In this document: positions 24,035 through 31,665 of the stretch, in pieces
Layout of the letters: the number at the start of each line of letters is the position of its first letter
How positions within the stretch are numbered: the stretch's first letter is position 1
Notes under the pieces: generated by a model
Databases searched by the model: none
Seen by the model: the letters and a program-made list of their open reading frames with translations, nothing else
What the model was told of the DNA's origin: nothing
Made by a program: the position numbers and the translations under genes
Assembly (NCBI GenBank): GCA_035513275.1
Contig: DATKCJ010000269.1
Location: 1 to 39,994, forward strand
Length of the DNA: 39,994 bases
Direction of reading: 5' to 3'
From: DATKCJ01 sp035513275
Lineage (GTDB): Bacteria; Verrucomicrobiota; Verrucomicrobiia; Opitutales; Opitutaceae

Positions 24035-25636
24035 ATGAACTCGAGCGCGCCGCACGCGCAGCCCACGCCTTTGTTCAACGCCTCCGACTTCGGTGCGATT
24101 CCCGACGGCACCACGGACAATGCACCGATGCTCCAACGCGCTCTCGATGCGTGCGGCGCTGCGGGAGGAGGCACGGTCTTCGTCGGCCCGGGTGTTTATT
24201 TGACGGGGCCGATTTCGATGCGGAGCCACACCGTGCTCTACCTTTCGGCGGGCGCGCGGCTGCTCGGGTCGCCGCGGCTGGAGGACTATCGCTCGGAAGG
24301 CGTGGACGCGGGCGGCGAGTCCGTGCGTGCCGGACTTGTGACGGTTCACAAAGCGGTGAATGTCGCGATCGTGGGCTCCGGCGAGATCGATGGAAACGGG
24401 TTTGCTTTTGTCGACGCCGGCCGGCTTCACCTTGGAAGCGGAGGAGAATCCGCATTCACACGACAGAAGGCGGACTACGGCCACGAACGTTTCGGCACGG
24501 CTGACTCGCCGCTCGCCCATGGCGAGCGCCCCGGAAACCTGATCCGCTTTTTCGACTGCCGGCGGGTGCGGCTCGAGGGAGTGACGATCTCCAACTCCCC
24601 GACATGGACGATCCATTTCCGACGCTGCGACGATGTCTCGATCCGCGGGCTCACGATCCACAGTCACGCGAGTGGGAATCGCGTGCCGAACGACGACGGC
24701 ATCGACATCGCCGACTCGACCCGCGTTCGCATCGAAGGGTGTACCATCGACACGGGCGACGACTGCATCGCCATCTTTGGAAGCCGCGAAGTCATCGTTT
24801 CCAACTGTCACTTCCGCTCCCGCTCGGCGGCCGTGCGAATCGGCTACGACCTCGGGCTCACGCGCGGCTGTGTGTTCAGCAACCTGACGATCGAGGCGCA
24901 CCGCGGCTTCATGGTGAACAGCCGTGCCTCCGGGTGTGTGGAGGACGTCTTGATCTCGAACGTGGTGATCCGCACGCGGCTGATGACCGGCGGATGGTGG
25001 GGCCACGGAGAGCCGGTGCAGATATCTGTGCTTCCCGAGTCGGAAGGAGCGGAGATCGGTCACATCCGCGGTATTCACATTCGTGACCTCGTGGCGGATG
25101 CGGAGAGCGGAATCGTCGTCCATGGATCGAGCGAGAGCGTGATCGAGGACGTGAGCTTCGAGAACGTGCGGCTCCGGATGCACAACGGTCCGCTGCAACA
25201 GGCCTACGGAGGCAACTTCGATCTTCGCGGACGCGTCCCGCCTGCGTTCTTGATTTTCGCGCATGACATTCCTGCGCTTTTCTTCCGGCATGTGCGCAAC
25301 CTGCGCGTCGACGGACTCGAGGTCGCTTGGGATGGGAACGTGCCGGACTTCTTCAGCCACGCGATCGAGGGAGAGGAGTTTGACGGAGTGGAGATCGCGC
25401 GCTTCTGCGGCCGGCAGGCGCATGCCGGCTCGGAGCTTCCCGCGATTTCGCTGAAGCGTGGTTCAAGAGTCGTCGTGCGCGACAGTCGCGCCGCCGCGGG
25501 CTGCGCAGCGTTTCTCGGATGGAGCGATGTGAAGGGTTTTCGAAACGTCGCGAACAACGACCTGAACGATGCGCGCATCCACTTCGACCCGGCGTTGCCG
25601 GATTCGGCACTCGCAACGGCATCCCGGACGAGGTGA
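24035..25636 (+). CDS. GH28-like parallel beta-helix glycosidase
   Basis: 533 residues from ATG 24035; ATG 23990 in frame would add 15 residues. The N-terminus reads F-N-A-S-D-F-G-A-I-P-D-G-T-T-D-N, the usual opening of pectin-lyase-fold enzymes. Two polygalacturonase motifs are clear: N-D-D-G-I-D (219-224) and G-D-D-C-I-A (241-246), which hold the three catalytic Asp of GH28. The downstream G-H-G and R-I-K motifs of classical polygalacturonases are not seen; the protein has S-R-S-A-A-V-R-I-G and G-F-M-V-N-S-R there. It is therefore a divergent exo-acting or other alpha-glycosidase of the fold. No signal peptide. First gene of a rightward run with an exported unknown protein and an MFS carrier. 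Confidence 0.78.
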   Translation: MNSSAPHAQPTPLFNASDFGAIPDGTTDNAPMLQRALDACGAAGGGTVFVGPGVYLTGPISMRSHTVLYLSAGARLLGSPRLEDYRSEGVDAGGESVRAGLVTVHKAVNVAIVGSGEIDGNGFAFVDAGRLHLGSGGESAFTRQKADYGHERFGTADSPLAHGERPGNLIRFFDCRRVRLEGVTISNSPTWTIHFRRCDDVSIRGLTIHSHASGNRVPNDDGIDIADSTRVRIEGCTIDTGDDCIAIFGSREVIVSNCHFRSRSAAVRIGYDLGLTRGCVFSNLTIEAHRGFMVNSRASGCVEDVLISNVVIRTRLMTGGWWGHGEPVQISVLPESEGAEIGHIRGIHIRDLVADAESGIVVHGSSESVIEDVSFENVRLRMHNGPLQQAYGGNFDLRGRVPPAFLIFAHDIPALFFRHVRNLRVDGLEVAWDGNVPDFFSHAIEGEEFDGVEIARFCGRQAHAGSELPAISLKRGSRVVVRDSRAAAGCAAFLGWSDVKGFRNVANNDLNDARIHFDPALPDSALATASRTR

Positions 25637-25676
25637 ACGTGACAACTGTTTCCACCTCGCCAATCTGACAACCTGA

Positions 25677-26513
25677 ATGGCAATCCCGATTCGCATGCGA
25701 CTCACAGTGGTGCTGATGCTGTTGGTTGCCGTCGTCGCAAGCTCCGGGTCGGCAGCCGCGCAGCCCAAGGAAAAACGCGGGAAGAAGGGACCGGCCGTGC
25801 TCGTTGTTTCCGAAGCGACCACGGGGCATGTCGATGCCCTGCGCCCGACGCCGGAGACGCCGGTCTATTACGTAGTGGGCAGTGCCATGGAGCGGCCCAT
25901 CGGGGGGAACTTCGGGCTGAATATGCCCACTCAAAAGGAGGTGGAGGAAGCCATCGATGCGATGCTGGCGCGCGAGGGATTCGTTCGCACACAGGTCGGT
26001 GGGCCGATGCCCTCGATCGTCCTTTTCCTTTCATGGGGCGAGGCGAGACTCGAGACATGGGAATACGAGGAGATGGATCCCCAGACGGGCGAGAGCCGGT
26101 CAGTCATCGGCGCCTACAATCGGGAGGATATCATGCGCCTGATCGGCGCCGACAAGAGCCGCGGATGGTTCCACTCCACAAGTGAAGCGGACGCCATGAA
26201 CTCGGCAGGCCAGGCGGCAAGGTTCTACGTCGTCGTCGCGGCACTCGATGCCGGCAAACTGCGAAAGGGCGGGAAGAGCCTTGTATGGCGCGTGCGGATG
26301 AGCATCCCGGGTGAGCGCACCTCGCTCAAGGCATCCATGCACGCCATGCTCGAAAGCGGGGCCCCGTTCATCGGGCGTGCAGAAGAGAAGCCGGTTTTCG
26401 TCGACGGCGTGGTGCGGCGTCCGCACGTGGACCTTGGCGAGGCCAAGGTCATCGAGTTCGACGCAAAGCGTCAGGATCAAACGGATCAGCCGGTGCCGCC
26501 GAAGAGGAAATGA
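25677..26513 (+). CDS. Exported protein of unknown function
   Basis: 278 residues from ATG 25677 (ATG 25695 also possible). The N-terminus is a clear signal peptide (R-L-T-V-V-L-M-L-L-V-A-V-V, ending S-A-A-A-Q). The mature part begins with a Lys-rich P-K-E-K-R-G-K-K-G-P stretch, then mixed alpha/beta sequence with a F-L-S-W-G-E-A-R-L-E-T-W segment near residue 120 and a basic Pro-rich tail. No catalytic motif or family is recognised. It is 40 bases after the GH28-like gene and 25 bases before the MFS carrier, so it is probably co-transcribed and could be a periplasmic accessory protein for uptake. That role is only inferred from position. Confidence 0.7.
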   Translation: MAIPIRMRLTVVLMLLVAVVASSGSAAAQPKEKRGKKGPAVLVVSEATTGHVDALRPTPETPVYYVVGSAMERPIGGNFGLNMPTQKEVEEAIDAMLAREGFVRTQVGGPMPSIVLFLSWGEARLETWEYEEMDPQTGESRSVIGAYNREDIMRLIGADKSRGWFHSTSEADAMNSAGQAARFYVVVAALDAGKLRKGGKSLVWRVRMSIPGERTSLKASMHAMLESGAPFIGRAEEKPVFVDGVVRRPHVDLGEAKVIEFDAKRQDQTDQPVPPKRK

Positions 26514-26538
26514 TCGGCACAGGAAGGCTCCCACCGCG

Positions 26539-27930
26539 ATGAAACCAATTGAGACACACAAGCCCAAGGTCCCTTGGAGTTGGGTGGCATGGATGGTGTT
26601 TCCCTGGGTCTCATACAACTACATCGAGATGTGCAGTGGCGCGCCGCTGCTCTTCACGATCCGGAAGTTCGTCGAGGATCCCGCACTTATCGGCCTGCTC
26701 AGCAGCCTCAACATCACATTCAACTTCGCGGTTGGAACGGTGATCAGCTACATGAGCGACCGCATCTGGACGCGCTTCGGCAGGCGGCGGCCGTTTCTCA
26801 TCATCGGCTGGACGGGGCTCGCGCTGACGCTGGTGGCGATGCCGTTCGCAAACGGAGTTGGTTCGCTCGTGGTGTTGATCGTCCTCTACCAACTTTTCCA
26901 GGACATCGCGAAACCGTATGAGCCGCTCTACAACGAGGTCATCCCACCGCCGCAGCGCGGGCGCGCGGGCATGATTCGCAACCTCGCTCAGAATCTCACC
27001 GGCATCTTCTTCAACGCGATGTTGATCGCCCAGTTCGACCGGTCCTACGACCTGGAAGCACTCGGCACGCGCTTCGCGATCACGGGCGAGATGGTCCTAT
27101 ACTGGACGGTCGCGGCTCTGGTGGCGCTCGTCGTCCTCTTCCTGATCTTTAAGGTGAAGGAGACGCCTCCCTCGCACGGCATCCGCCACGAGCGGTTTGA
27201 ACTCAGGAAATTTCTGCGCGACGTATTCGGCCACCGTCAGTGGTGGATGGTTTACATTCTCTACGCATGCCCGGTGCTCGCCACGGCCGGCGGCAGCGGC
27301 GGCTTTTCGACTTTCATGCCACTGTTCCAGGCGGAGCAACTGCACTTCACAAAGCAACAGATCGGTTGGTCGATGGGAGCCGTCATGGTTTTCAACACAA
27401 TCCTCATCGTCCCAATGGCCGGCATGCTCGCCGACCGGCTGCCGCGGCTTCGTCTCTTCCAGATCGGCCTGATCGGTCAGGCGGTCGTGGTCTTCTCGTT
27501 CTACGTTTTTGCGCGATACGTCGCACACTACGACATGTCGCTCGTCACGTGCACCGCGTTCATGGTCGCGAACAACGTGTTCCTCTACCTCGTCTACGTC
27601 CTGTGGGGCCCGCTTGTCTATGACTACATTCCAAGCGACCAGTTCGGGACGGTGAGCGCGGGCTTTTCGTTCATCGGCGGCGTCGCGGGATTTTTTGTTA
27701 TCAACGCGTCCGGCCTTTGGGTGAAAGGCTTCACCGCTCTCTTCGGAACAGAGGGCAACGGGAGCGACTACTCGAGCGCGTTCATTTTTCAATCGATGGC
27801 AGGAGTCGCGGCGCTCCTGATCGCCCTGTATTTCGGCCGTCAGGTGAAGCGTGGTCGTGTGCGGGCGCTTGGAATCCTGGAACTTGAGGAAGAGCAGAAG
27901 CGTGCCGCGGCCGCCGGGAGCGCACCTTGA
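26539..27930 (+). CDS. MFS carrier, SLC45/GPH-like
   Basis: 463 residues from ATG 26539, with about 12 membrane helices. The second-third helix loop reads S-D-R-I-W-T-R-F-G-R-R-R-P-F, the MFS signature in the form found in plant/animal SLC45 and bacterial GPH-type sucrose or glycoside carriers. A charged loop (K-V-K-E-T-P-P-S-H-G) divides the two halves. It would import a disaccharide or glycoside with H+ or Na+. It sits between the exported unknown protein and the heparinase-like gene (13-base gap) and thus likely imports the product of that enzyme or the substrate of the GH28-like protein. It differs markedly from the other carrier at 14679-16094, so the two probably serve different sugars. 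Confidence 0.85.
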   Translation: MKPIETHKPKVPWSWVAWMVFPWVSYNYIEMCSGAPLLFTIRKFVEDPALIGLLSSLNITFNFAVGTVISYMSDRIWTRFGRRRPFLIIGWTGLALTLVAMPFANGVGSLVVLIVLYQLFQDIAKPYEPLYNEVIPPPQRGRAGMIRNLAQNLTGIFFNAMLIAQFDRSYDLEALGTRFAITGEMVLYWTVAALVALVVLFLIFKVKETPPSHGIRHERFELRKFLRDVFGHRQWWMVYILYACPVLATAGGSGGFSTFMPLFQAEQLHFTKQQIGWSMGAVMVFNTILIVPMAGMLADRLPRLRLFQIGLIGQAVVVFSFYVFARYVAHYDMSLVTCTAFMVANNVFLYLVYVLWGPLVYDYIPSDQFGTVSAGFSFIGGVAGFFVINASGLWVKGFTALFGTEGNGSDYSSAFIFQSMAGVAALLIALYFGRQVKRGRVRALGILELEEEQKRAAAAGSAP

Positions 27931-27943
27931 TCTTTCACATGCA

Positions 27944-29986
27944 ATGAATTCGTCGAACCGATTGTTCTCTTCGCGCAGCGCTCTCGCCGCGATTCTGTTG
28001 GGTATTGTGATCTGCCTGTTGCCACTCGCGCGGGCGGCTTCCGTGGAACCGGGGAGCGAGCCGGACAGCCGGCATCCGTTCCTGTTTTTCTCGGCCGCGG
28101 ACATCCCGGAGATTCGGGCGCGGATGGAGCTTCCGGCTTTCGCGGATCGTAGGGCGCTCTTGTTTTCTTACGTGGACAAACTCCTGGGCGAACCGCCCAG
28201 CGACATCGTTCGCGTGAACCATGGGAACTGCGTGCTGCTCGCGTTTGCCTACATCGTCTCCGGAGACCCCCGCTATGCGGAGCGCGCGATCGCGGAGGCG
28301 CTCGCCTCGGCCGCGGTGCCGGAGTGGGGCAGCGGATTTCATTTCAACCGTGGCGCGGACCTGCGGACCTCCGAGCGCAGCCTCGGACTGGCTGTAGTCT
28401 ACGACTGGTGTCATGACAGGCTGAGCGCGGGAGTTCGCGCGACGATTCGCGAGGCACTCATCACGAAGGGACTCGAGCCGTATTTCTCGTCGATCGACCC
28501 GGCCTTGAAACCGAACTGGTGGGTGCACGATTCCGTGAACAACTGGCGGGGCGTCTGCCATGGCGGAAACAGCGTCGCGGCGCTCGTGCTCTACCACGAG
28601 TCGGAGCTCGCGCGCACGTGTGCCGAAATGTCAAACCGGCACGTCATGAGCGCCCTTCGCGAACACATCCTGATCGACAGCGGCGGACACGAGGGCGTCG
28701 AATACAACAACTACGGCGTCGAATACGCGCTCATCGGCGCCGCAGCGCTCCAGCGGTTCTTCGGTGGCTACGAGGAATTGTTTCGCGAACTCGCCGACAC
28801 GCGCCTCGGCAACTACTGGTCGATCTACATGTGCGCGCCGGACCGGCGTTTCGCGAACATCGGGCGGATGAACTACATTTGGAGCGAAGGTGTCTACGGC
28901 ATCGACGGCGATCCGGCTGGCGGTCCGTCTAGCATGCGCTCGGCGCTCTTCGACGCGCTCGTGCCCGGTGGAGACCGCTTGCTGCGCTGGGCCTCGGACA
29001 ACGGCGGGCAGCGTTTCTACTGGGAAGGCGCAAATCCGTTCCAACTGCTCTGGAGGCGCGCAGATGCCCCATCGCTGTTGCACGCGCCGATGCCGGAGTT
29101 GCAGGAGGCCGTCTTGTTCCGCGGCGCGGGACACGCGATCCTGCAGTCGGACAGACTCTGGCTCGCCTACAGCGGCGGGGCGGCGTTCAACCGCGGTGAC
29201 GTGGGCGCGTTTGTGCTCGTGTCCAAGGCGAACGAGGATTGGGAGCGCTTGATCTGGATCGATCCGCCGATCCAGAAGGAGAACTTCGGAAGCGGCCGAC
29301 AATCGACCTATCTGATCGGCGGCGCAGAACAGGTGACGGGCGAAAGCACATTGGAGAATCGCGGGCGATACCTGCGATTTGGCTCCGCCCAGGGCTTTCA
29401 CTATCTCGCGAACGACATTCGCGCGCTCTACGCGGATCCGGCGCTCACGCGGCTGGTGCGGCACATGGTGATGGTGCGCGGAACATACATCGTCCTGCTC
29501 GACGACATCGCCGCGTCAAAGCCTCTCGATCTCGAGGCGAGGTTCCAGACGGCGGTTTCCAAGGAGATCGAGCTGCGCGATACTGGAGCGAAGATCGCCG
29601 GCGCTCAGCGCGACCTGCACCTCGTCTTCAGCGGCTCGGTTCCAATCACGCTCGGTGAAGGCAGCGGCGGCGCGCTGCGACACGTGAGTGCTTCGGCAAA
29701 CGCGGAGCGGGCCACGCTCGTCTCCGTGCTTTTCCCGACGGCGAAAGACGGCGATGCGCCGGAAGTGGAGACGGCGGGCGGCGTTGTGACGATCACGCAT
29801 GACGGGGAGCGCGACCTCATCGTCTTCGTGGACGACACTGCCGGCTGGCGGCTGCACGAGGTGAACGGCGTGAGCGCCGATGAAATTCCCACAGGCTCGG
29901 AGCGAACCGTTCACACAATGCGAGAGGGCCGCTCCGACGCGGACGAAGTGCCGCCGTGGATCCTTCGGAGTGGATCGCGTCGCTGA
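27944..29986 (+). CDS. Secreted heparinase II/III-like protein
   Basis: 680 residues from ATG 27944, which gives a signal peptide (A-L-A-A-I-L-L-G-I-V-I-C-L-L-P-L, then A-R-A-A). Residues about 40-370 form an (alpha/alpha) toroid of the polysaccharide lyase/heparinase type, with V-N-N-W-R-G-V-C-H-G-G near residue 200 and G-V-E-Y-N-N-Y-G-V-E-Y in the 250-265 area. Residues 390-650 form the C-terminal beta-sandwich (Hepar_II_III). In many members this domain carries an H-x-H-x-D-x-G-S-F stretch; here it reads F-N-R-G-D-V-G-A-F (Asn416, Arg417), so the His are lost. Lyases of this group cut uronate-containing polysaccharides by beta-elimination. Activity should be doubted until tested. Same orientation as the MFS carrier, 13 bases away. 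Confidence 0.75.
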   Translation: MNSSNRLFSSRSALAAILLGIVICLLPLARAASVEPGSEPDSRHPFLFFSAADIPEIRARMELPAFADRRALLFSYVDKLLGEPPSDIVRVNHGNCVLLAFAYIVSGDPRYAERAIAEALASAAVPEWGSGFHFNRGADLRTSERSLGLAVVYDWCHDRLSAGVRATIREALITKGLEPYFSSIDPALKPNWWVHDSVNNWRGVCHGGNSVAALVLYHESELARTCAEMSNRHVMSALREHILIDSGGHEGVEYNNYGVEYALIGAAALQRFFGGYEELFRELADTRLGNYWSIYMCAPDRRFANIGRMNYIWSEGVYGIDGDPAGGPSSMRSALFDALVPGGDRLLRWASDNGGQRFYWEGANPFQLLWRRADAPSLLHAPMPELQEAVLFRGAGHAILQSDRLWLAYSGGAAFNRGDVGAFVLVSKANEDWERLIWIDPPIQKENFGSGRQSTYLIGGAEQVTGESTLENRGRYLRFGSAQGFHYLANDIRALYADPALTRLVRHMVMVRGTYIVLLDDIAASKPLDLEARFQTAVSKEIELRDTGAKIAGAQRDLHLVFSGSVPITLGEGSGGALRHVSASANAERATLVSVLFPTAKDGDAPEVETAGGVVTITHDGERDLIVFVDDTAGWRLHEVNGVSADEIPTGSERTVHTMREGRSDADEVPPWILRSGSRR

Positions 29987-30041
29987 AGGACTCCGCTCTG
30001 CGCACCGAAATCGACGGGATGACGGACGGCGGGTTTGTGCG

Positions 30042-30452
30042 ATCACTCCGCCGGCGCCGACGCCACTGCACCCGTTCGGCTTTGGACTGAGCTATACGCA
30101 GTTCGAATGCCGGAAGCTCAAACTAAGCGCGCCGAAGATCGCGCCCGACGGCCAGATCAGCGTCACAGCGGTCGTGCGGAACACCGGCCGGCGTAGCGGC
30201 GTCGAGGTGGCGCAACTTTACATCCAAGATGTGATCGGGAGCATTACGCGCCCCGTGAAGGAACTTCGCGGTTTCCACCGCGTCGCCCTCGAACCAGGCT
30301 GGGAATCCCTCGTCCGATTCACGCTCGGGCCGGGCGAACTCGGGTTCTTCAAAATGCGCAACGAGTTCGTCGTCGAGCCGGGGCTCTTCCGGGTCTGGGT
30401 CGGCCCCGACTCTACCCGCGGACTCGAGGCTGCTTTCGAGGTGGTTGGGTGA
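30042..30452 (+). pseudogene. GH3 beta-glucosidase remnant, C-terminal FnIII-like domain only
   Basis: From about 30060 the frame reads P-L-H-P-F-G-F-G-L-S-Y-T, the junction seen before the last domain of GH3 beta-glucosidases, then a full fibronectin-III-like domain with T-R-P-V-K-E-L-R-G-F and V-E-P-G-L-F-R-V-W-V-G, ending at TGA 30450-30452. Everything upstream of that (the TIM barrel and sandwich, some 600 residues, including the nucleophile Asp) is missing; the preceding bases carry no GH3 homology in any frame and the heparinase-like gene ends at 29986. An open frame from 29880 could make a 190-residue protein, but its first 55 residues look like non-coding frame. The best reading is a deletion scar of a GH3 gene once at this locus. 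Confidence 0.72.
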
Positions 30453-30519
30453 GGGGCACTTCGCCGGGGCGTTCCCGGGGAGAATTAGTCGTGACAGGGC
30501 GCGGTGCGATCGCTGAATT

Positions 30520-30534
30520 GGGGCGCTCTGCCCC
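30520..30534 (+). other. Hairpin just upstream of the LacI gene
   Basis: GGGGC-GCTCT-GCCCC, a five-base-pair GC stem ending seven bases before the LacI ATG. Another palindrome, GCGATCGC, is at 30506-30513. It may cover the start region of the mRNA or be part of an autoregulatory site. Confidence 0.4.
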
Positions 30535-30541
30535 TCACTCG

Positions 30542-31642
30542 ATGACTGAATTTGTTCGAGTTACCCATCGGAACATCGCGGAAAAGTTCGGCTGCTCGCG
30601 TTCGACCGTCTCGCTTGCACTAAGCGGACACCCTCGAATCCGCGAAAGTGTCCGCCGGGAGATTCGCGAACTCGCGGACAAGATGGGCTACCACGAGGAC
30701 CCCAGCCTCGCGATGCTCGCACGGAATCGTTTCGCCGCCCGGTCGGCGGCGTTCCGCGCGAGTCTGGCCTATGTGGTCAACTCCCGCGATGAGAACTATG
30801 GCTCGCAGAAGCGGCACCTCGCTGCTGCGAAGGCGAGGGCCGAGGCGCGCGGATACCAGGTGTTCGAGTTCGACCTTGCGGCCTACCCGTCGGGCGACGC
30901 CGCCTGCAACGTGCTCTACAACCGCGGGGTGCAGGGCGTGATGGTTTCGGACATGCCGCTCACCACAAAGCCGTTCTTCACTTGCGGAAAGTGGGACCGC
31001 TTCAGCGTTGTCTGCTGCGCGCTCGGCTGGCTGCGCGTGCCCTACCATGTCGTGAACAAGGATGTGTTCGAGGGCACGCGCCTGGTCTGGCAGGAAGTGG
31101 CGCGGCGGGGCTATCGCCGGATCGGCGGCGCGATGTTTCGACACGATCCGATCGCCGAGGACGATTTCCCGCGGTATGGCGCATCACTCGCGCAGCAGGA
31201 GGAACTGCTCCCGAGCGACGAACGGATTCCAATTCTGCGTTGTCATGTGCACGATCGAAAGGGGTTCCTCAAATGGTTCGAGCGATTCCGGCCGGAGGTG
31301 ATCATCTCGTTCATCAGTTCGCCCTACGACTGGCTCCTCGAGGAAGGCTATCGTGTGCCCGAGGACGTGGCGTTCACGTGCATGCTGGTGAACCCCGGGG
31401 AGCAATACACCGGACTGCTCAGTCCTGACAAGGAACTCGCGGAAGCCGCGGTGGATTTTCTAATTGCCCAGATCCACAGCAATCAGCACGGCGTGCCGGA
31501 AATCCAACAGGCAGTGTTGCTGGAACCTGTGTGGACCGAGGGTTCAACCCTTCCGAAGACGCCGCCCAAGTCTTCACGCTCCGAGAGGCCGGCATTGAAA
31601 TCGAGGAAGGCCGCGAAGCCGCGCGCGAAGGCCACAGTCTGA
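30542..31642 (+). CDS. LacI-family transcriptional regulator
   Basis: 366 residues from ATG 30542; the open frame begins earlier but without homology. The N-terminal helix-turn-helix is clear: V-T-H-R-N-I-A-E-K-F-G-C-S-R-S-T-V-S-L-A (residues 7-26), followed by the hinge region (A-D-K-M-G-Y). The effector domain follows with the periplasmic-binding-protein fold (V-Q-G-V-M-V-S-D, A-F-T-C-M-L-V). The hinge is followed by a P-S-L-A-M-L-A-R-N-R stretch, a form I associate with verrucomicrobial members. The C-terminal 30 residues are Lys/Arg/Pro/Ser-rich and beyond the usual LacI length. It probably represses a sugar-use operon here, perhaps the rightward run it ends. The effector sugar is unknown. 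Confidence 0.88.
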   Translation: MTEFVRVTHRNIAEKFGCSRSTVSLALSGHPRIRESVRREIRELADKMGYHEDPSLAMLARNRFAARSAAFRASLAYVVNSRDENYGSQKRHLAAAKARAEARGYQVFEFDLAAYPSGDAACNVLYNRGVQGVMVSDMPLTTKPFFTCGKWDRFSVVCCALGWLRVPYHVVNKDVFEGTRLVWQEVARRGYRRIGGAMFRHDPIAEDDFPRYGASLAQQEELLPSDERIPILRCHVHDRKGFLKWFERFRPEVIISFISSPYDWLLEEGYRVPEDVAFTCMLVNPGEQYTGLLSPDKELAEAAVDFLIAQIHSNQHGVPEIQQAVLLEPVWTEGSTLPKTPPKSSRSERPALKSRKAAKPRAKATV

Positions 31643-31650
31643 ATCGGACG

Positions 31651-31664
31651 CGCGCACAAGCGCG
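31651..31664. terminator. Possible bidirectional terminator between convergent genes
   Basis: CGCGC-ACAA-GCGCG, a perfect five-base-pair hairpin, lies within the 23-base gap between the LacI stop and the CocE-type hydrolase stop. There is no T-run on either side, so intrinsic termination is uncertain. Confidence 0.35.
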
Positions 31665-31665
31665 G

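Noticed and set aside
23756..25423. Upstream extension of the ADP-ribosylglycohydrolase-family frame (985 codons in all)
   Set aside because: The extension runs opposite the GH28-like gene and is Arg/His/Asp-rich without motifs; the signal peptide beginning at 23755 marks the real start.
29947..30075. Third-frame stretch reading V-D-P-S-E-W-I-A-S-L-K-D-S-A-L
   Set aside because: Looks protein-like at first and could be a frameshifted tail of the heparinase-like gene or another remnant, but it soon turns into an Arg run and matches no family I know; kept out as unsupported.
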